Source of the DNA: Vulcanimicrobiota bacterium
GTDB lineage: Bacteria > Vulcanimicrobiota > Vulcanimicrobiia > Vulcanimicrobiales > Vulcanimicrobiaceae
Direction: 5' to 3'
DNA length: 5,485 nt
Assembly (NCBI GenBank): GCA_019237435.1
Contig: JAFAHB010000054.1
Coordinates: forward strand, 1 to 5,485
Shown here piece after piece: positions 1 to 5,359 of the stretch. Made by a program: the position numbers and the translations under genes. A model generated the notes under the pieces. The model had not been told where the DNA came from and did not search any database. It saw nothing but the letters and a program-made list of their open reading frames with translations. Every line of letters starts with the position of its first letter. The stretch's first letter is position 1.

Positions 1-1842
1 GCGTCCGGGAAGCTTTTGGTGGAGATCGCGAGCGTCGTGGGTCCAAGTTTTGACATGGAGTACGTCCGCGAAGTCTCCGGATACGACGAAAACGCGGTCC
101 TCGACGGATTATCGGAATTGCTCGACCACCGCCTCGTTCGCGAGACCGCCGTCGGTCAATTCGAGTTCGCGTTTACGCATCACCTCGTTCAACAAACGAT
201 CTACAACGGCATCGATAACAGAAAGCGAATCCGGTGGCATCGCCGCCTCGCCGGCATTCTCGAGCGTGTGCTCCAACCTCAATTGTACGACATCCTGAGC
301 GAGTTGGCGCGCCACTGGGACCTCGCCGGTGACTCGAAACGCGCCGCGGAACGATACCTGAAAGCGGCCCAGCGGGCTTCCCTGCTGCACGCTCAGCAGG
401 AAGCGTTGCAACTGGCAAGTCGCGGAATCGATTTGACCCCGCAGGACGATGCGCTCCGTTGTGAATTGCTCCTCGCGCGTGAGGCGATCAATCGGTCTCT
501 GGGCAATCGACAATCCCGAGAGCACGATCTCCGCGAGCTGCAACAATCCCAAACGTTCTCGGCGGACAGTCAGACGCGGTGCCGTGTATTAGAACGTTTA
601 GCGAACCTCAGACAAGAAACCGGCGACCGCCGCGGTGAGCATGAGGCGATCAGGGCGCTTGGCGAGCAGGCGAACTCACTCGCCGACGATCACTGGAAAG
701 CCGTCGTCTTCGAACTCTCCGCGAGATACCAGACGAGCATCGGTTCTTATGGGGATGCGCGAACAGCGAGCATGTCTGCGGCAGCGCTTTACGAGCGACT
801 CGGGGAAGTTGCCGGCCAGATCAACGCACTAGGGGTCGCCTGTCAAACCGCGGCCTATTTGTTCGACTTCGCCGCCGCCGCCGAAGGCCTGAATCGCATG
901 GACGAGCTCGCTAGACACAGTGAAGCGGCCAACCTCGTAGCGCTGGCGGCGCGGACTAGGGCCATAGTTGCAATCAAACGCCAAGATTACGAAGCCGGTC
1001 AGGCGGCGGCGGTTGTCGCGCTCGAGCTCCATCGTTCGATAGGGGATCGTTATGGGGAAGCATCGGGGCACGCGCTGCTCGGAGTGTTAGCCGGCGCAAT
1101 GTGGCGCATTGACGGCGCCCGTCGGCACTACGCGTTTGCGTGCGGCTTGTTTGAAACCTTGGGAAACCCGCACGGCCTTGGTCAAGCCTCGATGAATGCT
1201 GCAGGTCTAGAGGCAGATCTCGGCTGCTTCGATGAAGCGAGGCGGCTCGCCGAGCGAGCCTGTGCTCTCGCGGAAACTGCCGGCGAGATCCCTCTTCTTG
1301 AAATCTACACCACCAATATGGCGTCGCTCGCGCTCTCGAGTGGAGACTACGCCCTGTGCCTGAAGATTTGTCAAGGTGCGAAGGAGTTGTCGGACGATAT
1401 GGTGTCGCTGGCCCGGCTCGCCCTGGCCGCGCAGGCCGAAGTGATGCTTGGTGATTTCGGAGCCGCGATCGAGACCTTGGAGAAAGTCATCCCGGAGTTT
1501 CGTCGCTACAATTTTTTTTCGGCAGCTTATGATGCCCTGATCTTTCTTACCCAAGCCTATTTAGCGACTGCGAAATTCGATGATGCTTGGCGTTGCGTCG
1601 ACGACCTTCTTCACGAGATGACGGCATTAGGTGAAGTCTATCCTAGAATGTATCGGCCGCGCGTTCTTTGGTTAGCCGGCCGTGCATGTGCGGCGACCAA
1701 CCAAGTTGAGCGCGCGCGAGAAATGTATCGGGAAGCTCAAAACGTGCTTGAGGAAATGCGAACGGCGATCCCGGACGAAGAGACGCGTGCCTGCTTTTCT
1801 GCGGTTCCGTTCCACCTCGAGATTGACGCCGCGTTCGTCTAG
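1..1842 (+). CDS. C-terminal part of an ATPase/TPR signal-responsive regulator (5' end missing)
   Basis: The frame is open from base 1 and ends at TAG 1840-1842, so this is the last 613 codons of a longer protein; the GTG at 16 is internal, not a start. Roughly the first 110 codons look like the winged-helix end of an AAA/STAND ATPase as found in SARP, LuxR-LAL and cyclase-linked regulators: LVEIASVVGPSFD, then LLDHRLVRE, then FTHHLVQQTIYNGI followed by RWHRRLAGILER. The rest is alpha-helical, Ala/Leu-rich and has repeated TPR-like pairs, for example GDSKRAAERYLKAA near codon 112, FDEARRLAERACALAETAG and VERAREMYREAQNVLEE near the end. In this family the TPR array senses a signal or partner and gates ATP-dependent activation of an output domain. 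No P-loop or output domain is visible, so the output (DNA binding or cyclase) is unknown. Family call is fairly sure, specific role is not. Confidence 0.85.
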   Translation, partial: ASGKLLVEIASVVGPSFDMEYVREVSGYDENAVLDGLSELLDHRLVRETAVGQFEFAFTHHLVQQTIYNGIDNRKRIRWHRRLAGILERVLQPQLYDILSELARHWDLAGDSKRAAERYLKAAQRASLLHAQQEALQLASRGIDLTPQDDALRCELLLAREAINRSLGNRQSREHDLRELQQSQTFSADSQTRCRVLERLANLRQETGDRRGEHEAIRALGEQANSLADDHWKAVVFELSARYQTSIGSYGDARTASMSAAALYERLGEVAGQINALGVACQTAAYLFDFAAAAEGLNRMDELARHSEAANLVALAARTRAIVAIKRQDYEAGQAAAVVALELHRSIGDRYGEASGHALLGVLAGAMWRIDGARRHYAFACGLFETLGNPHGLGQASMNAAGLEADLGCFDEARRLAERACALAETAGEIPLLEIYTTNMASLALSSGDYALCLKICQGAKELSDDMVSLARLALAAQAEVMLGDFGAAIETLEKVIPEFRRYNFFSAAYDALIFLTQAYLATAKFDDAWRCVDDLLHEMTALGEVYPRMYRPRVLWLAGRACAATNQVERAREMYREAQNVLEEMRTAIPDEETRACFSAVPFHLEIDAAFV

Positions 1843-1847
1843 CTAGG

Positions 1848-1869
1848 CGCCGGGTGGAGGCCACCGGCG
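1848..1869. terminator. GC-rich hairpin between convergent stop codons
   Basis: In the 35 bp between the regulator stop (1842) and the lipoprotein stop (1878), CGCCGG (1848-1853) pairs with CCGGCG (1864-1869) and TGG (1855-1857) with CCA (1861-1863). This gives nine pairs with one bulged G and a three-base loop. Its position between two converging genes suits a shared bidirectional terminator, but neither side has a U-tract, so it is not a canonical intrinsic terminator. Confidence 0.4.
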
Positions 1870-1877
1870 TGGCATTA

Positions 1878-2933
1878 TCACGGCCCAAACGCCAGCGCAG
1901 CAGGCTCGCCCAAGCCTTGTGCTATCGTCCGCAAGACATTCTTACGGCCCGGAGCGTAGACTGTAACGGTACTGCCGCCGTAGTTTGCGACATAAAGATT
2001 GCCGGCGCTGTCGAAAGCCAACCCGTTCGGTCCGTTCACGCCCTGTGATATCGTGCGCCGGAGCACGTTACGCCCCCGCCTGTAGACCGTTACCGTGCTG
2101 TTGAAAAAGTTCGTAACGTAGAGACTGCCGGCATTGTCAAACGCGAGCCCTTGCCCGGGACCGCTTACGCCTTTGGAAATCGTTCGCAGTAGCTTCGTGC
2201 GACCGGCGGCGTAGGCCGTCACGCTGTTGATGCCGTGGTTTCCGACGTAGAGATTGCCCGTGCGGTCAAACGCTAGCGCAAACGGATCGCCCACGCCCGC
2301 AGAGATCGTCCGCTCCACCGACGTGCTGCCCGGGGCGTAGACCGTCACCGAGTTAGGGTTACTGCCGGTATTTGCGACATAGAGGTTGCCGCCGCCGTCG
2401 ACGGCCAGCGCTTGGGGCCAGTCGACGCCCTGCGTGATCGTTCGGAGCACGGTTCCGCTGCCCGGGGCGTAAACCGTGACGTCCGTATATTGGTAACAAA
2501 TGCAGTTTCCAACATATAGATTGCCGGCGGCATCGAACGCCAGCGAAACCGGGGCTTTCACGCCTTGAGAGATCGTTCGCAACAGGGACGTGCTGCCGGG
2601 AGCGTAGACCGTCACCGTGCCGTAGTAATTGCCGTAATAGTTTGCAACGTAGAGATTCCCGGCGCTATCGAACGCCAGTGCATCAGGGACCTCCACGCCA
2701 TCGCGGATCGTCCGTAACACTGACGTGCTACCCGGAGCATAGACCGTCACGGAGTTACCGCCGTAGTTTGCGACATAGAGGTTGGGATAAGAGCCGGCAC
2801 CACGTGGTAACGGAACGGATCGTCGCACACCGAGAGTTGGGTTTATGACTGATCCGCTGCTGCTGCAGCTTGCGAATATGGCGGCGGCTGCGCAGATGCT
2901 CAGCACGTGCACGGCTCGATTCGCAGTCCTCAT
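1878..2933 (-). CDS. Predicted lipoprotein, seven-bladed NHL-like beta-propeller
   Basis: 351 residues. The N-terminus has arginines at 2 and 6, a hydrophobic stretch (about 8-21) and a possible lipobox FASC with Cys23, followed by Ser-rich residues. This suggests export and lipid anchoring; Phe at -3 is less usual, so plain secretion is possible. Residues 51-351 are seven tandem repeats of 40-45 residues, each reading NLYVAN..., VTVYAPGS.., LRTIS.GV..P.ALAFD.AG. Seven such repeats fit one closed propeller. Repeats of this NHL/YVTN type usually act as extracellular binding or scaffold surfaces. No catalytic residues can be assigned, and the resemblance to seven-bladed virginiamycin B lyase is fold-level only. 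ATG 2933 is preceded by a good ribosome site, and the signal peptide starts there. It stands alone, convergent with the regulator and 239 bp downstream of the efflux operon. Function unknown. Confidence 0.88.
   Translation of the reverse strand: MRTANRAVHVLSICAAAAIFASCSSSGSVINPTLGVRRSVPLPRGAGSYPNLYVANYGGNSVTVYAPGSTSVLRTIRDGVEVPDALAFDSAGNLYVANYYGNYYGTVTVYAPGSTSLLRTISQGVKAPVSLAFDAAGNLYVGNCICYQYTDVTVYAPGSGTVLRTITQGVDWPQALAVDGGGNLYVANTGSNPNSVTVYAPGSTSVERTISAGVGDPFALAFDRTGNLYVGNHGINSVTAYAAGRTKLLRTISKGVSGPGQGLAFDNAGSLYVTNFFNSTVTVYRRGRNVLRRTISQGVNGPNGLAFDSAGNLYVANYGGSTVTVYAPGRKNVLRTIAQGLGEPAALAFGP
1881..2783 (-). repeat. Seven tandem coding repeats (propeller blades)
   Basis: The repeat units, in protein order, are at 2783-2658, 2657-2523, 2522-2388, 2387-2256, 2255-2127, 2126-2001 and 2000-1881. 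Unit length varies from 120 to 135 bp by whole codons. Blades 1 and 7 share the identical 20-mer CCGCCGTAGTTTGCGACATA (+ strand) at 2758-2777 and 1975-1994, pointing to recent duplication or recombination among units. The last blade ends three codons short, at ALAFGP. Confidence 0.9.
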
Positions 2934-3172
2934 GATGCCCTCCCGAGCTCCCGTGTTACCGCCGGCCTGGAGCTTTAGGCCATTTGGCGGCGTAGCGGCA
3001 TTGTAGGGTCAACGCGTCCAGCCAGCGTCGAAAACCCCACGATCCGCGGCTTTGACCCTGGTTGGACGGCGCTACGGTGGCGCCATGTCGGCAGACCGAA
3101 ACCTTAACCGCCGGCACGGGATCTTGGGGTCGGGTAAGCGATGAGTTCATTTTTCGGGTTGTCAAATAGTGG
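2934..3172. other. Intergenic spacer upstream of the lipoprotein gene
   Basis: This stretch lies between the end of the small efflux-linked gene and the lipoprotein start. Apart from the ribosome site it holds a long-range inverted repeat, AGGGTCAA (3005-3012) and TTGACCCT (3052-3059), and a small stem GGCGC/GCGCC (3068-3072 with 3080-3084). On the - strand a TACAAT-like -10 lies directly after TTGACC with no proper spacing, and no good -35 sits 16-18 bp upstream of it. I see no tRNA, small RNA signature or convincing sigma-70 promoter; the lipoprotein promoter is probably here but not recognisable. Confidence 0.5.
2938..2944 (-). promoter_or_regulatory. Ribosome binding site of the lipoprotein gene
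   Basis: On the - strand GGGAGGG lies four bases before ATG 2933. It contains GGAGG, a strong anti-Shine-Dalgarno match, and supports this start over later in-frame codons. Confidence 0.7.
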
Positions 3173-3664
3173 CTATGGCGTCGAGGCGCTGGTGTTCTGG
3201 CTCTCGTTCGTGCTTTTGTCGTTGCCGCTCGCGGCATTGCTCGCCGCATCGCTTCTCGACGGCCTTACGAAGCAGCGCACCAGTCCACGCCTTCTGGCTC
3301 CGGCGCCGCTGTCGCTTCGGCGCTCAGTCATTTCGGGTCTTTCCGGTGGCCGGAAATACAGCGGAACGTCGATCGACGCGCGCAAACGGCTCGCGGCGCC
3401 GGTGCCGAAAAGCACCGAGCCGAGATCGTCCTCGAGGATGCGCAGCAGCGAACGGAGCGCAAAGTGTGACCGCCACGTCGGCGCGGAAGCCTGGTGCGAG
3501 AAGCGGCGCAGTGCCGAGAAAAGCGCGTGATAGAATCGCCTCCACGACTCTGGTGAACGCGCATTGAGCGCGCGATCGTAGAGCAACGTAAGCACCGCGC
3601 GCCGGCGCGTTTCGATGCCGGCGTCGAAGAGGTCGCCGGCGAAACGAGTAACTGCGTCGTTCAT
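3173..3664 (-). CDS. Unrecognised small protein, translationally coupled to the MFS transporter
   Basis: 163 residues; I do not recognise the family. ATG 3664-3662 overlaps the transporter stop TGA (3663-3661) as ATGA, and GAGGT (3676-3672 on the - strand) gives a ribosome site eight bases upstream, so coupled translation is likely. Residues 1-110 look like a soluble, mostly helical, Arg-rich domain (DAVTRFAGDLFDAG, SWRRFYHALFSALRRF, LRSLLRILEDDLGSVLF) with no signal peptide or clear membrane segment. From about residue 108 the character changes: AGA/AGG arginine codons appear in a cluster and the last 30 residues become Ser/Asn/Ala/Thr-rich (SDAASNAASG to STP). The tail may be genuinely disordered, or the true 3' end may differ through a frameshift. 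Placement suggests a role accessory to efflux, but that is inference from position only. Confidence 0.62.
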   Translation of the reverse strand: MNDAVTRFAGDLFDAGIETRRRAVLTLLYDRALNARSPESWRRFYHALFSALRRFSHQASAPTWRSHFALRSLLRILEDDLGSVLFGTGAASRLRASIDVPLYFRPPERPEMTERRSDSGAGARRRGLVRCFVRPSRSDAASNAASGNDKSTNESQNTSASTP

Positions 3665-5274
3665 GTCGTTGACCTCACTCGAGGAAATGCGAACGCCAGC
3701 GGCGCGACCACCGCAGCCAGCGCCGCGACCAGCAGCATCGTATCGGCGAAGCCCAGCGTGCTCGCCTCTTGCGCGACGAGAGTCGAGATACGGTGCAGCG
3801 TGTCGCTTGTCGGTGTCAGTCCCATCAGCCCCAGGTGTTGCAAATTGACGGTCGCACCTAAGATGTCGCTGTGAAACGAGGTGCGCCGGTCGAAGATCGC
3901 GATTGCGACGGCGCTGGCAATCGATCCGCCGAGTTGAACGCACAACGTAATGATCGGTGAGATTTTTCCGTTGAGCTCGGCCGGCGTGGTGCTGAGGATT
4001 CCGACGATCAACGGCACGAGGATCATCGACTGTCCGATTCCCGATACGAAGAGCGCCGATCCCAGTGCGCCGAACGGCGTGCTCGACGTCATCGAGGTGG
4101 CCAGCCAATACAGCGCTCCGGCCGAGAGCACGAAGCCGCCACCGATCAGGTATCGCACGTTGAAGCCGCGTTCGGCCATAGTTGCAAATAGCGGCGTCAG
4201 CACGACCACCGGCAGAGCGCGCAACATCAGCAACAAGCCGCTGTCGAAGGCCGGGTAGCCCAGGATCAGCGACGAGTAAAGCGGCGTGAGAATAGCCGGC
4301 GCGAACACGAGCGCGCCAAACGCCAGCGCCATCACCGATCCCGTTGAGACGCTTCGCAAACGCATCACGTGCAGATCGACGGCGGGGCTTTTCGTGCCCC
4401 ACCACTGCCACCAACCGAACAACGCCAAGCCGGCGAGCGCGAGGCCGCCGGCCAGCTGCATTTGCGGATCGGAAAACCAGCCGTTGCGCTCACCGTTATC
4501 GAGCAGCACCTGTAGCGAGCCCAAGCCGAGCGCCAAGAACGCGATGCCGGTCCAGTCTATGCGCAAACGCTGCGCCGGTGCCGGATTGCGCAGCATCGCG
4601 CCGAGAACGACGGCCGCAAAGGCTCCCGGCAGAATGTTGACGGTGAAGATCCACTGCCACGAGAGGTTGTCGGTGAGATAACCGCCGACAACCGGGCCGA
4701 ATGCCGGGCCAAGGATGAGCGCCATCGCGAAGAGCGCGGAGCTGATGCCGATCGACTCAGGCGGAAACGTTTCACGCATCACGACTTGGGACGTCGCGAT
4801 GAGGCCGCCGCCGAATGCGCCTTGCAAGATTCGAAATGCGACGAGCGGGCCGAGCGCGTGCGCCGTGCTGCACAGGAACGACGCTGCCGTGAATCCCGCG
4901 ATGCAACCGACGAAGTAGGCTTTACGGCCGAACATCTTTGTGAGAAACGGATTGAGCGGAATCGCGACGACGTTGGAGATGATGTAGCCGGTGACGATCC
5001 AGATGCCCTCGTCGATCGATGCGCCGATGTTGCCCTCGATCGTGGGCAACGCGACGTTGACGATCGTCGAATCGAGCGTCTCGAGCAACGAGGCGAGCAT
5101 GACCGCGACGACGATCAGCAGCCGGCGACTGCCGTACTCGACGACCGGTCTGGGCGCCCCTGCCGCCCTGAGTGCGTCGCGCACCGGCGCAGTAATGTCA
5201 TCCTGAGCGCGCGCCGAAGGCGCGCTGTCGAAGGACGAAGCATGGAATTTGCCGTTAGGGCTCGGAGCCGCCAT
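3661..5274 (-). CDS. DHA2-family MFS multidrug efflux transporter (EmrB/QacA type)
   Basis: 537 residues with about 14 hydrophobic helices between residue 51 and 531, as in DHA2 proton-driven drug exporters of the inner membrane. Family motifs are clear: LDSTIVNVALPTIEGNIGAS (67-86, motif D1), FLTKMFGRKAYF (110-121, motif A region), RILQGAFGGGL (148-158, motif B), GPAFGPVVGG (189-198, antiporter motif C), then SWQWIFTVNILPG (205-217) and LLDNGERNGWF (257-267). The long loop before the last helix has the EmrB-like RRTSFHSDIL. The substrate cannot be read from sequence. ATG 5274 has AGGAG five bases upstream. The roughly 50 residues before helix 1 are longer than usual and partly encoded by a palindromic repeat. 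No EmrA-type adaptor is adjacent. Divergent from a TetR regulator, so probably repressed by it. Confidence 0.95.
   Translation of the reverse strand: MAAPSPNGKFHASSFDSAPSARAQDDITAPVRDALRAAGAPRPVVEYGSRRLLIVVAVMLASLLETLDSTIVNVALPTIEGNIGASIDEGIWIVTGYIISNVVAIPLNPFLTKMFGRKAYFVGCIAGFTAASFLCSTAHALGPLVAFRILQGAFGGGLIATSQVVMRETFPPESIGISSALFAMALILGPAFGPVVGGYLTDNLSWQWIFTVNILPGAFAAVVLGAMLRNPAPAQRLRIDWTGIAFLALGLGSLQVLLDNGERNGWFSDPQMQLAGGLALAGLALFGWWQWWGTKSPAVDLHVMRLRSVSTGSVMALAFGALVFAPAILTPLYSSLILGYPAFDSGLLLMLRALPVVVLTPLFATMAERGFNVRYLIGGGFVLSAGALYWLATSMTSSTPFGALGSALFVSGIGQSMILVPLIVGILSTTPAELNGKISPIITLCVQLGGSIASAVAIAIFDRRTSFHSDILGATVNLQHLGLMGLTPTSDTLHRISTLVAQEASTLGFADTMLLVAALAAVVAPLAFAFPRVRSTT
3672..3676 (-). 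promoter_or_regulatory. Internal ribosome binding site for the coupled small gene
   Basis: GAGGT on the - strand lies inside the last codons of the transporter gene, eight bases before the ATG of the overlapping downstream gene. It decides that start and supports translational coupling. Confidence 0.55.
5198..5238. repeat. REP-like palindromic element inside the transporter coding sequence
   Basis: GCGCGCC (5209-5215) and GGCGCGC (5219-5225) form a perfect seven-pair stem around a GAA loop. Outside it, TCATCCT (5198-5204) faces AGGACGA (5232-5238) with six matches and one G-U. The TCATCCTGAGCG...CGAAGGACGA layout is, from memory, that of short palindromes dispersed in many soil-bacterial genomes. 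It encodes residues about 13-27 of the transporter (SSFDSAPSARAQDDI) in frame. Copy number in the genome cannot be seen here. Confidence 0.6.
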
Positions 5275-5277
5275 GAT

Positions 5278-5284
5278 CTCTCCT
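5278..5284 (-). promoter_or_regulatory. Ribosome binding site of the MFS transporter
   Basis: AGGAGAG on the - strand; AGGAG lies five bases before ATG 5274. It fixes the transporter start and thereby shows that the palindrome-encoded N-terminal extension is translated. Confidence 0.75.
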
Positions 5285-5310
5285 GAACGGCGTTCAGTGA
5301 ACTGCGTTCA
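5283..5310. promoter_or_regulatory. Tandem palindromic operator, probable TetR-family binding site
   Basis: Two TGAAC-N3-GTTCA palindromes lie 14 bp apart: 5284-5296 (extended to a perfect seven-base-arm palindrome CTGAACG-G-CGTTCAG, 5283-5297) and 5298-5310. They cover the expected transcription start and touch the -10 box of the transporter promoter, so a bound repressor would block it. A further GTTCA half-site is at 5324-5328, between the transporter -35 and -10 and over the weak -35 of the divergent regulator. Site identity is by position and symmetry; the regulator's specificity is inferred. Confidence 0.7.
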
Positions 5311-5337
5311 TTTTACGCTTAGCGTTCATTTTGTCAA
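5310..5337 (-). promoter_or_regulatory. Sigma-70-type promoter of the MFS operon
   Basis: On the - strand a perfect TTGACA (5337-5332), 16 bp spacer, then TAAAAT (5315-5310, five of six to TATAAT). Transcription would start near 5303, about 29 bases before the ATG, inside the palindromic operator. Confidence 0.7.
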
Positions 5338-5353
5338 ACTTTTCGGCTATACT
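5325..5353 (+). promoter_or_regulatory. Probable promoter of the TetR regulator, possibly leaderless
   Basis: TATACT (5348-5353) is a good -10 box. The best -35 at 17 bp spacing is TTCATT (5325-5330), only three of six matches. The -10 ends six bases before GTG 5360, so transcription would begin at or next to the start codon. No Shine-Dalgarno sequence with usable spacing is seen, which agrees with a leaderless mRNA. It overlaps the divergent transporter promoter back to back. Confidence 0.5.
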
Positions 5354-5359
5354 GAGTGG

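Noticed and set aside
1881..2783. CRISPR-like or intergenic tandem repeat array
   Set aside because: Units differ in length by whole codons, diverge as protein repeats and form one intact reading frame with a signal peptide.
1878..2933. Virginiamycin B lyase (vgb)
   Set aside because: Both are seven-bladed propellers, but no catalytic His/Glu pair of the lyase can be identified, and the repeat consensus is the generic NHL/YVTN type with a lipoprotein signal.
3068..3084. Stem GGCGC/GCGCC as terminator of the efflux operon
   Set aside because: Only five pairs with a seven-base loop, no U-tract, and about 90 bases beyond the stop; too weak to annotate as a terminator.
2956..3249. 97-codon - strand frame spanning the spacer
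   Set aside because: Arg/Ala-rich composition with no family features, no good ribosome site, and it overlaps the tail of the coupled gene out of frame.
3665..4414. Upstream extension of the coupled gene's frame into the transporter gene
   Set aside because: The extension is the out-of-frame shadow of the MFS gene; the ATGA overlap and GAGGT site place the start at 3664.
4786..5286. Long + strand open frame opposite the transporter start
   Set aside because: It is Arg/Asp-rich, typical of the antisense of a GC-rich membrane protein gene, and the - strand frame has full MFS motifs.
5331..5336. TTGTCA as the -35 box of the TetR promoter
   Set aside because: It lies only 11 bp from TATACT, too close for sigma-70; these bases overlap the perfect TTGACA of the opposite-strand transporter promoter instead.
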